DNA of 11,990 nt from Nitrospirae bacterium GWC2_42_7 (lineage in GTDB: Bacteria > Nitrospirota > Thermodesulfovibrionia > Thermodesulfovibrionales > UBA6898), in NCBI GenBank assembly GCA_001803645.1, contig MHDW01000202.1, positions 634-12,623 on the forward strand. The letters are read 5' to 3'. The position numbers and the translations under genes are program-made. Every line of letters starts with the position of its first letter. Positions within the stretch are counted from its first letter, which is position 1. The notes under the pieces were generated by a model. That model had not been told where the DNA came from. It did not search any database and was given only the letters and a program-made list of their open reading frames with translations. Positions 1 to 8,162 of this stretch are shown here, piece by piece.

Positions 1-1061
1 CCCAGGCGATCCTGCCTCTCAGGGGAAAAATACTCAACGTTGAAAAAGCGCGTTTTGATAAAATGCTCGGCTCAGAGGAGATAAGGATTCTAATTACAGC
101 ACTTGGAACCGGGATCGGTGCCGGTGATTTTGATATATTGAAGACCAGGTACCACAAGATCATACTCATGACCGATGCTGATGTTGACGGCGCACACATA
201 CGCACCCTGCTGCTCACCTTTTTTTACAGACAGATGCCGCAGGTCATTGAACAGGGGTATCTTTATATAGCCCAGCCGCCTTTGTTTAAGGTAAAAAAAG
301 GCAAGACAGAAAAATATATCCAGAATGAGGCAGAGATGCAGAGCATGCTCTTTGAACTCGCAGCAGAGGATATTGCCATATCCATAAAAGGCCAGGAGAT
401 AAAAGGTAAGGCTCTGATACCTTTTCTAAAAAAACTGTCGAGCTATGAAAAGCTTATGGAATGGTTTGAGAGAAGGCGCAAGGACCCCAAGGTCTTGAGA
501 TTTCTGCTCGAAGAAGGCATAAACAAAGACATGCTGAAGGACAGGGAGGGACTGAAAGCGCTGATCGAAAGGATGACAACCAAGATCCCTGGACTTGCGA
601 TAGAGAACCTTATTATTGATGAGGAGCACGGTGCATTCCGTGTTGAAATACGAAAGCAGAATTATAAGCTAGTCCTTGACATGAACCTGCTTGTATCGCC
701 TGAGTTCAGGGAACTGGAAAACCTTCATAGCTTCATAAAGGACCTTGGGAAAGTACCTTACAGGATAACAACTAAAGACGGGCATAAGGATATGGGTTCA
801 ACTACAGAGCTCTATAGCTATGTTTTTGAGGCAGCCCGGAAGGGTTTGTCTATTCAGAGATACAAGGGTCTTGGAGAGATGAACCCACAGCAGTTATGGG
901 AGACAACCATGGATTCTGAAAAAAGGACATTACTCCAGGTGACTGTTGAGGACAGTGTTCAGGCAGATGAAATATTTACTATCCTGATGGGTGATCAGGT
1001 TGAGCCCAGAAAAGACTTTATCGTAAAGCACGCACTGGAAGCACGGAATATAGATATATAA
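1..1061 (+). CDS. gyrB: DNA gyrase subunit B, C-terminal part (5' end outside window)
   Basis: GyrB is the ATPase and Toprim subunit of the A2B2 type IIA topoisomerase that introduces negative supercoils. The gene is cut by the left edge: the frame is open from base 3 ([17 protein letters not shown], a GyrB signature) to TAA at 1059-1061, so about 352 residues are present and the N-terminal ATPase domain is missing. The Toprim acidic motif DADVDG is at 174-191 and supplies the metal-binding aspartates. After it, from KKGKTEKYI to about [10 protein letters not shown], is a long insertion of roughly 160-170 residues like that of E. coli GyrB. The C-terminal tail ([19 protein letters not shown], then [11 protein letters not shown] and a terminal NIDI) is typical of GyrB rather than ParE. 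gyrA follows after 17 nt, so the two are very probably co-transcribed. Nothing looks broken. Confidence 0.98.
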   Translation, partial: QAILPLRGKILNVEKARFDKMLGSEEIRILITALGTGIGAGDFDILKTRYHKIILMTDADVDGAHIRTLLLTFFYRQMPQVIEQGYLYIAQPPLFKVKKGKTEKYIQNEAEMQSMLFELAAEDIAISIKGQEIKGKALIPFLKKLSSYEKLMEWFERRRKDPKVLRFLLEEGINKDMLKDREGLKALIERMTTKIPGLAIENLIIDEEHGAFRVEIRKQNYKLVLDMNLLVSPEFRELENLHSFIKDLGKVPYRITTKDGHKDMGSTTELYSYVFEAARKGLSIQRYKGLGEMNPQQLWETTMDSEKRTLLQVTVEDSVQADEIFTILMGDQVEPRKDFIVKHALEARNIDI

Positions 1062-1078
1062 GAGAGGATTTCAATTTA

Positions 1079-3484
1079 ATGTCAAAGGTACCAATAAATA
1101 TAGAAGAAGAGATGAAGGTCAGCTATCTTGATTACGCGATGAGCGTGATCATCGGCAGGGCCCTTCCGGAAGTAAGAGATGGACTGAAGCCGGTCCAGCG
1201 CAGGATCCTCTACGCAATGTTCCGCGAAGGCCTGCTTCCAAACAAAAAATACTCAAAAAGCGCCGGAGTCGTCGGCGAGGTGCTGAAGAAATACCATCCC
1301 CATGGCGATACAGCTGTCTATGATGCGATGGTAAGACTTGCACAGGATTTCAATTTAAGATATACCCTCGTTGATGGACAGGGTAACTTTGGTTCAATAG
1401 ACGGGGACAGAGCAGCTGCATACCGATATACAGAAGCCCGTCTGGCTAAGATTGCAGAAGAATTGCTGATGGACATTGACAAGGAGACCGTAGACTTTAT
1501 CCCGAACTTTGATGAAACAACGGTTGAGCCGACTGTCCTCCCTTCACGGATCCCCAATCTTATTATCAACGGTGCTGCAGGCATTGCTGTTGGTATGGCA
1601 ACGAATATCCCGCCGCATAATCTCGGAGAGATCATAGATGGCCTGATGCTTTTGTTAAAGGACAAGAATACAACGAATAAAGAACTTATGACAGTTGTAA
1701 AAGGACCTGATTTTCCGACAGGCGGCATGATCTATGGCACAGCAGGAATCAAGAGCGCTATTGAGACAGGCAGGGGCATTATCAAGATCCGCGCCAAAGC
1801 AAGGATAGAGCGGGAACACAGAGGCGGAGAGAACATTATTGTTACCGAAGTCCCGTATCAGGTTAACAAGGCGAGGCTTATCGAAAAGATCGCCGAGCTT
1901 GTCAGAGAAAAGAAGATAGAAGGAGTATCAGACCTTCGTGATGAATCTGACAGGGACGGCATAAGGATCGTGATCGAGTTGAAACGCGGGGAGATGGCAG
2001 AGGTTGTCCTTAATAACCTCTATAAACATACTCAGATGGAAAACACCTTCGGGATCATAATGCTCGCCATTGTGGGCGGCAAGCCCGAAGTTAACGGCCT
2101 CAGGAAGATCCTTGTCCTTTTCCTTCAGCATAGGCGGGACGTTATCCTTAAAAGAACACGCTATGAATTGAGGAAGGCTGAAGAGCGGGCCCATATTTTA
2201 GAAGGACTGAAGATAGCGCTTGATCATCTGGATGCGATCATCGCAATGATCAGGGCTTCAAAAAACCCTGCTGAGGCAAAAGAAGGGTTGATCGCCAATT
2301 ATGCGCTGACAGAGATACAGTCGCAGGCGATCCTCGACATGAAATTACAGAGACTTACCGGCCTTGAACAAGATAAGATCATCACTGAATACACAGAGAC
2401 GTTGAGGGAGATGGAGAGGTTAAAGTCAATACTCGGCAGTGATGCCCTTGTTTCCCAGATAATAAAGGATGAACTTCTGGAGATAAAGGAAAAATATGCT
2501 GACGAGAGAAAAACAGAGATCGTTGAAGATACAGGGGAAATAAGCATAGAAGACCTTATTACTGAGGAAGAAATGGTAATAACGGTTTCTCATACAGGCT
2601 ACATAAAGAGGAATCCACTTAGCGCCTATAGAAGCCAGAGGCGGGGTGGTAAAGGCATGACCGGAATGGAGACCAAGGAAGAAGACTTTGTGGCACAGCT
2701 CTTTATTGGCTCAACACATGACTATCTGCTCTTTTTCTCAAATCTTGGAAGGTTATATTGGCTGAAGATCTATCAGATACCAGAAGCAGGCAGGGCTGCC
2801 AAGGGAAAAGCTATGATCAATCTTCTTCAGCTTTCAGAAGGAGAGCGGATCTCAACAGCTCTTCCGGTCCGTGATTTCAAGGACGGATATCTTGTGATGT
2901 TCACAAAAGACGGCACTGTCAAGAAAACAGCCCTTACTGCGTACAGCAATCCGAGAGGGAAGGGAATTATCGCAATAACACTCGAAGATAAAGACGAACT
3001 GATCGCTGTCAGGAGAACTACCGGGACCAATGATCTCATCATTGGAACACGAAACGGTCTGTCCATAAAATTCAATGAAGAGGATGTCAGAGATGTAGGA
3101 CGTTCAGCAAAAGGTGTGCGCGGTATCAGGCTTGTAAAGGGAGATGAGGTTGTTGCAGCCGAAGTTGCAGAGGAGAAAACAGCCATACTCACTGTTGCGG
3201 AAAATGGCTTTGGAAAAAGAACAAGGATTGAGGACTATCCTCTTCAGGGCAGGGGCGGCAAGGGAGTTATCTCGATAAAGCTTACTGAAAAAGGCGGAAA
3301 GGTAACAGGCCTTCTTCAGGTGCGGGATGAGGATGAGGTGGTCATGATTGCAGGGGGAGGCAAGCTTATCAGAACAACAGCCCAGAATATTTCGATCCAC
3401 GGCAGAAATACTCAGGGAGTAAAACTGATGGATACTGCTGATGAAAAGATAGTAAGCCTTGCAAAGGTTGTTGAAAAGGATTAG
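1079..3484 (+). CDS. gyrA: DNA gyrase subunit A
   Basis: GyrA is the breakage-reunion and DNA-wrapping subunit of gyrase. The 801-residue ORF is full length, and a purine-rich ribosome site (GAGAGGA, 1062-1068) precedes the ATG by 10 nt. The N-terminal winged-helix/tower region carries the catalytic tyrosine Y117 in [10 protein letters not shown] (E. coli Tyr122). In the quinolone-resistance region, [10 protein letters not shown] has Thr78 at the position of E. coli Ser83 and Asp82 at that of Asp87. Thr is the natural residue in some wild-type gyrases, so this is not evidence of resistance. The GyrA box QRRGGKG is at residues 520-526, which identifies gyrase rather than ParC, and degenerate blade motifs (NPRGKG, GRGGKG) follow in the C-terminal beta-pinwheel. 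No intrinsic terminator is visible after the TAG; the next ORF starts 14 nt downstream. Confidence 0.98.
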   Translation: MSKVPINIEEEMKVSYLDYAMSVIIGRALPEVRDGLKPVQRRILYAMFREGLLPNKKYSKSAGVVGEVLKKYHPHGDTAVYDAMVRLAQDFNLRYTLVDGQGNFGSIDGDRAAAYRYTEARLAKIAEELLMDIDKETVDFIPNFDETTVEPTVLPSRIPNLIINGAAGIAVGMATNIPPHNLGEIIDGLMLLLKDKNTTNKELMTVVKGPDFPTGGMIYGTAGIKSAIETGRGIIKIRAKARIEREHRGGENIIVTEVPYQVNKARLIEKIAELVREKKIEGVSDLRDESDRDGIRIVIELKRGEMAEVVLNNLYKHTQMENTFGIIMLAIVGGKPEVNGLRKILVLFLQHRRDVILKRTRYELRKAEERAHILEGLKIALDHLDAIIAMIRASKNPAEAKEGLIANYALTEIQSQAILDMKLQRLTGLEQDKIITEYTETLREMERLKSILGSDALVSQIIKDELLEIKEKYADERKTEIVEDTGEISIEDLITEEEMVITVSHTGYIKRNPLSAYRSQRRGGKGMTGMETKEEDFVAQLFIGSTHDYLLFFSNLGRLYWLKIYQIPEAGRAAKGKAMINLLQLSEGERISTALPVRDFKDGYLVMFTKDGTVKKTALTAYSNPRGKGIIAITLEDKDELIAVRRTTGTNDLIIGTRNGLSIKFNEEDVRDVGRSAKGVRGIRLVKGDEVVAAEVAEEKTAILTVAENGFGKRTRIEDYPLQGRGGKGVISIKLTEKGGKVTGLLQVRDEDEVVMIAGGGKLIRTTAQNISIHGRNTQGVKLMDTADEKIVSLAKVVEKD

Positions 3485-3498
3485 ACATAAAAGCAACG

Positions 3499-3666
3499 AT
3501 GGACAGCATTGAAGAATACGAGCATACACAGCATAAACTTGAGCTCTTGCGGATGCTTGCACAAGGGGAGAAGGAGATAGAGGCGGGAAAAGGTTTTGAT
3601 CTTGAGGCAGTCCTTGCTGAAGCTGATGCCCTGATGACGAAAGCGGGAGACAGTGAAAGGTATTGA
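3499..3666 (+). pseudogene. C-terminal remnant of a Phd/YefM-like antitoxin (55 codons)
   Basis: A short ORF, MDSIEEYEHTQHKLELLRML followed by AQGEKEIEAGKGFDLEAVLAE, ends ...DSERY. The SIEEYE..Q..L..L run, then the GE.EI..GKG..LE.V.AEAD pattern, resembles the second half of Phd/YefM antitoxins, the toxin-binding part. The N-terminal DNA-binding half (about 40-45 residues) is absent: the frame is closed by TGA at 3472-3474 inside gyrA, and no strong ribosome site precedes the ATG. No toxin gene follows. A GTG at 3653 overlapping its 3' end opens 14 codons (VKGIEVYMSLLVVI) before a stop, which might be the start of a lost toxin, but this is weak. It is therefore probably a broken toxin-antitoxin module, although a short stand-alone protein co-transcribed with gyrA is possible. 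The family call is from remembered patterns. Confidence 0.5.
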
Positions 3667-3709
3667 AGTCTACATGTCGTTGCTTGTTGTAATATAGCTG
3701 AAATATTTT

Positions 3710-3748
3710 TAAACCGATAAATCATGATCTCTTATTATTAACGGTTTA
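3710..3748. promoter_or_regulatory. Inverted repeat in the leader of dinD, possible operator
   Basis: TAAACCG (3710-3716) is repeated in inverted form as CGGTTTA (3742-3748), with a 25-nt AT-rich spacer containing the palindrome ATCATGAT. The right arm ends 4 nt before the ribosome site of dinD (AGGAGGGG, 3753-3760). The perfect 7-bp arms and this position fit a repressor site, or an RNA hairpin near the start site. No E. coli-type LexA box (CTGT-N8-ACAG) or GAAC-N4-GTTC box is visible, although dinD is SOS-controlled in E. coli. No convincing -35/-10 pair could be fixed. The 7-bp match could be chance in AT-rich DNA. Confidence 0.3.
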
Positions 3749-3762
3749 TTTCAGGAGGGGAT

Positions 3763-4641
3763 ATGTCAGATAAGAATTTAGCACCAATGGGGAGCAAGTC
3801 TTTTGAAGACCTGAAGAGAGCAAATGAACATGGGGCGGAATATTGGAGCGCGCGGGAAATTCAGTTTCTTTTGGGGTATACGCAATGGAGACGCTTCGAT
3901 GATGCAATTAAACGAGCGCTAACCTCTTGCAAACAATCAGGAAATGAGCCTTCCCATCACTTTGCCAGCGCCGGCAAACCGATCGAGGGCGGCAAGGGGG
4001 CAGTACAAACAGTTAATGACTATCATTTGTCCCGCTTTGCATGTTATCTAATTGCTCAAAACGGTGATCCCCGCAAACCTGAAATAGCCAATGCTCAGAA
4101 ATATTTTGCTATTCAAGCCCGTAAGCAGGAAATCTCAAATGCAATTGCCGCCGATATTGAGCGTTTGGAACTCCGCAAGCAGACCGCTGAAGAATTTAAG
4201 GCTTTGTCGGGTGCGGCGCGTGATGCAGGAGTGCATGACAGGATGTTCGGGGTCTTCCACGATGCTGGATATAAAGGTATGTATGGAGGGCTGGGCAGGG
4301 ATGCGATAAAGAAACAGAAAAGAATACCTGAAAAAGAAAATCTCATGGACCGCATGGATACAACAGAATTAGCGGCAAACCAGTTTCGTATGACGCAGGC
4401 GCGGGACAAATTAGCAAAAGACAAGGTAAAAGATCAGCAGGCAGCTATCAGAACTCACGAAAACGTCGGTAAAGAAGTTAGAGACGCCATTAAACGTATT
4501 GGCGGCACACTGCCGGAACAGCTTTCCCCTGCCGAACATATTAAGCAAGTCGAAAAGCGAGTAAAAAGCGCTGCTCCTAAACTGGAACTGGAAGAAAAAG
4601 ATGCAAAGGGATTGATTGGGAAGTCGGATGAGGAAAACTAA
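3763..4641 (+). CDS. dinD: DNA damage-inducible protein D (DinD) family
   Basis: The 292-residue protein is close to the usual DinD length. In E. coli, dinD is a LexA-controlled SOS gene whose product is reported to antagonise RecA filaments; family members also occur beside restriction systems and phage-like genes. Visible here are an N-terminal Bro-N-like region (WSAREIQFLLGYTQWRRFDDA, about residues 28-48) and the DinD signature around residues 87-123 (YHLSRFACYLIAQNGDP, then KYFAIQARKQE). The C-terminal part, about residues 135-292, is charged and probably largely helical. The start is supported by a strong AGGAGGGG site. It is the first gene of the accessory block, and the SIR2-like gene follows after 46 nt. 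There is no signal peptide or membrane segment, so it is cytoplasmic. Family membership is firm; a RecA-related role in this organism is inference. Confidence 0.88.
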   Translation: MSDKNLAPMGSKSFEDLKRANEHGAEYWSAREIQFLLGYTQWRRFDDAIKRALTSCKQSGNEPSHHFASAGKPIEGGKGAVQTVNDYHLSRFACYLIAQNGDPRKPEIANAQKYFAIQARKQEISNAIAADIERLELRKQTAEEFKALSGAARDAGVHDRMFGVFHDAGYKGMYGGLGRDAIKKQKRIPEKENLMDRMDTTELAANQFRMTQARDKLAKDKVKDQQAAIRTHENVGKEVRDAIKRIGGTLPEQLSPAEHIKQVEKRVKSAAPKLELEEKDAKGLIGKSDEEN

Positions 4642-4687
4642 CTTTTCAGTGCTGACTTTCCATTCATAGATTACAGGATATGGTTAA

Positions 4688-5845
4688 ATGAATAAAAATA
4701 GAGATATTGTAATTTTTACCGGGGCCGGATTCTCTTGTGATGCGGGCTTGCCTACAATGGCAGGTTTTGGAAATGAGTCTAGAAAAGAGCTTGCAGCATG
4801 GCGAAAATTGGCTAAAAGTCGCGAATCAGGGGAAATGTATCTGAAAGCCGGGAATATTTTTGAAGAGTTCTGCTTATATTGCAGCTCTGCAGGAAAATAC
4901 TTAAACATTGATATTAATAATATGGAAACCATTTTCTGTATAGCTGAAGCCATGAAAGAATCCGGGGTTGATGATATTTTGCTAAATGGCAATAAAATGA
5001 AGATTGACTCAATTCTCAAACAAATTAAGCTTTGGCTTTGGAAGATATATCATCAGTGCAGGATTGTAAATAAAAATAAGCATGAGGCGCCGCCTTATCA
5101 GGATTTGATCGATATTTTACAAAGTAATGAGCTTATGAGTAGGATGAGTATTGTGACAACAAATTACGATTTAGTATTTGAACATATTGCTTGTGAGCAA
5201 GGCGCTCCATGCGTTTATCCTATTGCTGATAGCGACTATCAGCCTCTCCCAGTAACTGAAAATATAGAAAGCTATCTTGCTGAAGACAATGATGTAGACG
5301 CCCCGCTGGTTTGTAAACTTCATGGAAGCATAAATTATTTTACTGTTGGCGATAATAATGGGAAATTATTAATATCTAAAGATATTGCTAAAAAGGGAGA
5401 GTATGTCGGAAAAAGTTATGTTCCCACTAATAGACCGGCAATACTCCCAGTTGATGCCCTTTGGAAATTGAGTCAAGATAACAAAGATATTGTTCCGGCC
5501 ATAGTTCCACCGACATATTCCAAATTAAAAGGCTATGAATGGCTCAGGAAAATATGGAACGCAGCACACAAATCGCTCAGGGATGCCGAGCTATTGATAT
5601 TTATCGGATACAGTTTGCCGGAGAGTGATGGATTCATGCGCTCTCTCTTACATTCTGCTATGGCTGGACGTGACCCGCGAAAAGAATTAAGCATATGTTT
5701 AATTGATCCTGAAGCCGAAAATGAGGTGGGTAGAAAGTATAATAATCTTTTCTACCCTTTACGACGAGATATAAGGTTTGTTCCTAAATCTTTCGCACAG
5801 TCGTTGGGAGATATTGAGGAAATCTTATCGGCGTATAATAAATAA
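4688..5845 (+). CDS. SIR2-like NAD-binding protein, possible defence NADase
   Basis: The 385-residue protein has a SIR2 fold of the divergent bacterial type found in defence genes. Motifs in order: the NAD-binding GAGFS at residues 12-16 followed by DAGLPTM; TTNYD at 157-161 (the Asn/Asp motif); the catalytic-type His212 in KLHGSINY; and GYSLPESD at 307-314 closing the NAD site. No four-cysteine zinc ribbon of classical deacetylase sirtuins is evident, which favours NAD hydrolysis over deacetylation. SIR2-domain NADases are known effectors in Thoeris, DSR and SIR2-HerA defence. The SIR2 region fills most of the protein, with no recognisable sensor domain appended, so a partner would have to supply recognition. 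The ribosome site AGGA (4675-4678) is 9 nt from the ATG. The sampled stretch 4741-5160 is about 37% GC, lower than most neighbours. The methyltransferase gene starts 21 nt after its stop. Fold certain; activity inferred. Confidence 0.88.
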   Translation: MNKNRDIVIFTGAGFSCDAGLPTMAGFGNESRKELAAWRKLAKSRESGEMYLKAGNIFEEFCLYCSSAGKYLNIDINNMETIFCIAEAMKESGVDDILLNGNKMKIDSILKQIKLWLWKIYHQCRIVNKNKHEAPPYQDLIDILQSNELMSRMSIVTTNYDLVFEHIACEQGAPCVYPIADSDYQPLPVTENIESYLAEDNDVDAPLVCKLHGSINYFTVGDNNGKLLISKDIAKKGEYVGKSYVPTNRPAILPVDALWKLSQDNKDIVPAIVPPTYSKLKGYEWLRKIWNAAHKSLRDAELLIFIGYSLPESDGFMRSLLHSAMAGRDPRKELSICLIDPEAENEVGRKYNNLFYPLRRDIRFVPKSFAQSLGDIEEILSAYNK

Positions 5846-5866
5846 GCAGTATGAGCATAAAGGTAT

Positions 5867-8140
5867 ATGAAACTTACTGACAACGAAAAGCGGGAGATAC
5901 TGAAGCTTATTGAGGCAGGCAAGCCTTTACCGGACAAGTATCGGTTTTTGTTGTTTGATGACAAGCGGGAAGTGGAGCTGGTCTGGAACGGGAAGACCAA
6001 TGAAGTCACGAATATTGTTTTGCCTTTTCAGGTGATTGAGCAGATTGACGAACCGCGAGCTGAAAAGCCTGAAGATTCTAATGCTCAGTTCGGGCTTTTT
6101 GATACAAGGGGCCGACAGAAATCAGGCTGGACGAACAAGCTCATCTGGGGCGACAACAAACTCATCCTTTCTTCACTCAAAAACGGTCCTTTGCGCGATG
6201 AAATCGAAAAGCAGGGTGGCATCAAACTCATTTATATTGATCCACCGTTTGATGTTGGCGCAGACTTTTCGATGGATATTGAGATCGGCGACGAGACCTT
6301 CACCAAAAAGCCTAATATACTGGAAGAACTTGCCTACCGCGACACCTGGGGCAAAGGCGCGGACAGCTTTATTGCAATGATTTATGAGCGACTCTCTCTT
6401 ATGCGGGATTTGCTGGCTGAGGATGGGAGTATTTATGTGCATTGTGATTGGAGAGTGAATAACTATATTCGACTTATCACTGAAGAAATCTTTGGAAGTG
6501 CTAATTATCGAAATGAAATTATTTGGAAAAGAAAAGGCGGTAGTGCAAATCCGCAAAATAATTTAGGTGTTGTTATAGACACTATTCACCATGTTGCAAA
6601 AACTGAAAAAAACATATTGCTGAAACAATATACAAGAGATTCAGAAGAAGCAAAAAAATATATTGATGAGCGGTTTCGCAATGAACTAAATGGAAGAAAA
6701 TACATGTTAGCGCCTATTGAGCGTAATGCGGCATTGGGTGTAAGAGAGAATTTAATATACGAATATAAAGGCTATACGCCCAAATATGGCTGGATGATGG
6801 TAAGGGAAAAAATAGAAGAATTCGATAGGACAAATAGATTGCATTGGAATAGTAATAAAAAACCAAATAGAAGAGTTTTTTTAGATGAGTACGAAGGACA
6901 ACCAATTGAAAATTTGTGGACTGATATTTTTGTAATCAATCCAATGGCTGATGAAAGAATTGCATATCCTACTCAAAAACCCGAAGCCCTTCTTGATCGC
7001 ATCATCAAGGCAAGCAGCAACGAAAACGACATCGTGGCCGACTTCTTCTGCGGTTCAGGCACTACCTTAGCGGTTGCCGAAAAACTTGGTCGCAAGTGGA
7101 TCGGCTCTGATCTTGGCAAGTTTGCCATACACACCACCCGCAAGCGCATTATCGGCGTCCAGCGGGAACTGAAAGCCGCTGGAAAAGATTTCCGTGCGTT
7201 TGAAATATTGAACCTTGGCAAATATGAGCGAGCGCATTATATCGGCGTGAACATGGACCTGCGTGAGGAAGAAAAGCAGAAACAGCTTGCTCAGAAAGAG
7301 AAGGACTTTATAAACCTCATCCTCCATGCCTACCGCGCCGAAGCAGTTGAAAACTTCAAATGTTTTCAGGGCAAAAAGGCCGGGCGTGTGGTCGCTGTCG
7401 GGCCTGTCAATCTTCCGGTGACACGGCTATTTGTCGAAGAGGTAATTCTTGAATGCCGGGAAAAACGCGTTTCCCGCGTGGACATCCTCGCCTTTGAGTT
7501 CGAGATGGGACTATTTCCGAATATTCAGGAAGAGGCTAAATCCAAAGGCATTGATCTTGCCATGAAGTATATCCCCCGCGAGGTTTTTGACAAACGGGCC
7601 ATTGAAAAAAATCAGGTGGTCTTTCACGATGTCTCGTATATCGAAGTAAAGCCTCATGTCCGGTCGGCTAAAAAGAGCGAACGCCCGGCAGTTGCTGTTG
7701 AGCTTACAGACTTTTCGGTCTTCTACTCGCAGGACAGCGTAGACAATGCGGCTGAATCTTTGAAGGACGGCAAGAATAAGATCGTTGTTGAACAGGGGAA
7801 GATCATTAAGGTAAGCAAAGACAAAAATGGCATCGTTACCAAAGAAGTACTCACCAAGAAATGGACCGACTGGATTGACTATTGGAGTGTGGACTTTGAT
7901 TTTGAATCAAAGCGGGAGATCATCCGCGAAAAGAACGAAGTGACCGGCGAGATGGAAGAAAAGTGGACGGGCGACTTTGTCTTTGAAAATGAGTGGCAGA
8001 GCTTCCGCACCAAGAAAGACCGGACACTGGAGCTTAAAACTACATACCATGAATGCGAAAAAGGACGCCGTAAGATCGCTGTGAAGGTTGTGGACATCTT
8101 TGGGAATGATACAATGAAGATAGTGGATGTTATGGTGTGA
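5867..8140 (+). CDS. Site-specific DNA methyltransferase, beta class (type III Mod-like)
   Basis: The 757-residue protein transfers a methyl group from S-adenosylmethionine to DNA. The catalytic motif DPPF (residues 125-128) precedes the SAM-binding motif DFFCGSGTT (392-400), the order of beta-class enzymes, which include type III Mod. DPPF rather than SPPY favours N6-adenine. The target recognition domain should lie between them, about residues 200-360, and that stretch is markedly AT-rich (see findings). [14 protein letters not shown] (367-380) is the usual element just before the SAM motif. A charged helical stretch (about 464-485) links to a long C-terminal region of about 270 residues ([20 protein letters not shown] at 542-561, [11 protein letters not shown] at 568-578) that I associate with methyltransferases paired with helicase-type restriction subunits; its function is unknown to me. 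The ribosome site (AAAGG, 5859-5863) is weak and close to the ATG. It should protect host DNA against the helicase/nuclease encoded downstream. Confidence 0.92.
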   Translation: MKLTDNEKREILKLIEAGKPLPDKYRFLLFDDKREVELVWNGKTNEVTNIVLPFQVIEQIDEPRAEKPEDSNAQFGLFDTRGRQKSGWTNKLIWGDNKLILSSLKNGPLRDEIEKQGGIKLIYIDPPFDVGADFSMDIEIGDETFTKKPNILEELAYRDTWGKGADSFIAMIYERLSLMRDLLAEDGSIYVHCDWRVNNYIRLITEEIFGSANYRNEIIWKRKGGSANPQNNLGVVIDTIHHVAKTEKNILLKQYTRDSEEAKKYIDERFRNELNGRKYMLAPIERNAALGVRENLIYEYKGYTPKYGWMMVREKIEEFDRTNRLHWNSNKKPNRRVFLDEYEGQPIENLWTDIFVINPMADERIAYPTQKPEALLDRIIKASSNENDIVADFFCGSGTTLAVAEKLGRKWIGSDLGKFAIHTTRKRIIGVQRELKAAGKDFRAFEILNLGKYERAHYIGVNMDLREEEKQKQLAQKEKDFINLILHAYRAEAVENFKCFQGKKAGRVVAVGPVNLPVTRLFVEEVILECREKRVSRVDILAFEFEMGLFPNIQEEAKSKGIDLAMKYIPREVFDKRAIEKNQVVFHDVSYIEVKPHVRSAKKSERPAVAVELTDFSVFYSQDSVDNAAESLKDGKNKIVVEQGKIIKVSKDKNGIVTKEVLTKKWTDWIDYWSVDFDFESKREIIREKNEVTGEMEEKWTGDFVFENEWQSFRTKKDRTLELKTTYHECEKGRRKIAVKVVDIFGNDTMKIVDVMV

Positions 8141-8162
8141 GAAACATGACTGGTGGATATAC

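Noticed and set aside
1310..1325. Thr in place of Ser at the quinolone-resistance position of GyrA
   Set aside because: Threonine is a natural residue at this site in several wild-type bacteria, so it is not evidence of acquired resistance.
1318..1728. 136-codon open frame on the minus strand within gyrA
   Set aside because: It is fully antisense to the conserved GyrA catalytic region, is serine-rich with no domain pattern, and is best seen as a shadow frame.
3104..3562. 152-codon open frame on the minus strand across the end of gyrA
   Set aside because: It lies almost wholly antisense to a conserved gyrA, has no recognisable motif, and long antisense frames are common opposite such genes.
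8127..8162. Upstream in-frame ATG for the AlbA_2/GHKL gene, adding 12 residues and overlapping the methyltransferase gene
   Set aside because: The added residues ([12 protein letters not shown]) look non-conserved, and the ATG at 8163 has a GGTGG site at a usable distance. The longer form cannot be excluded.
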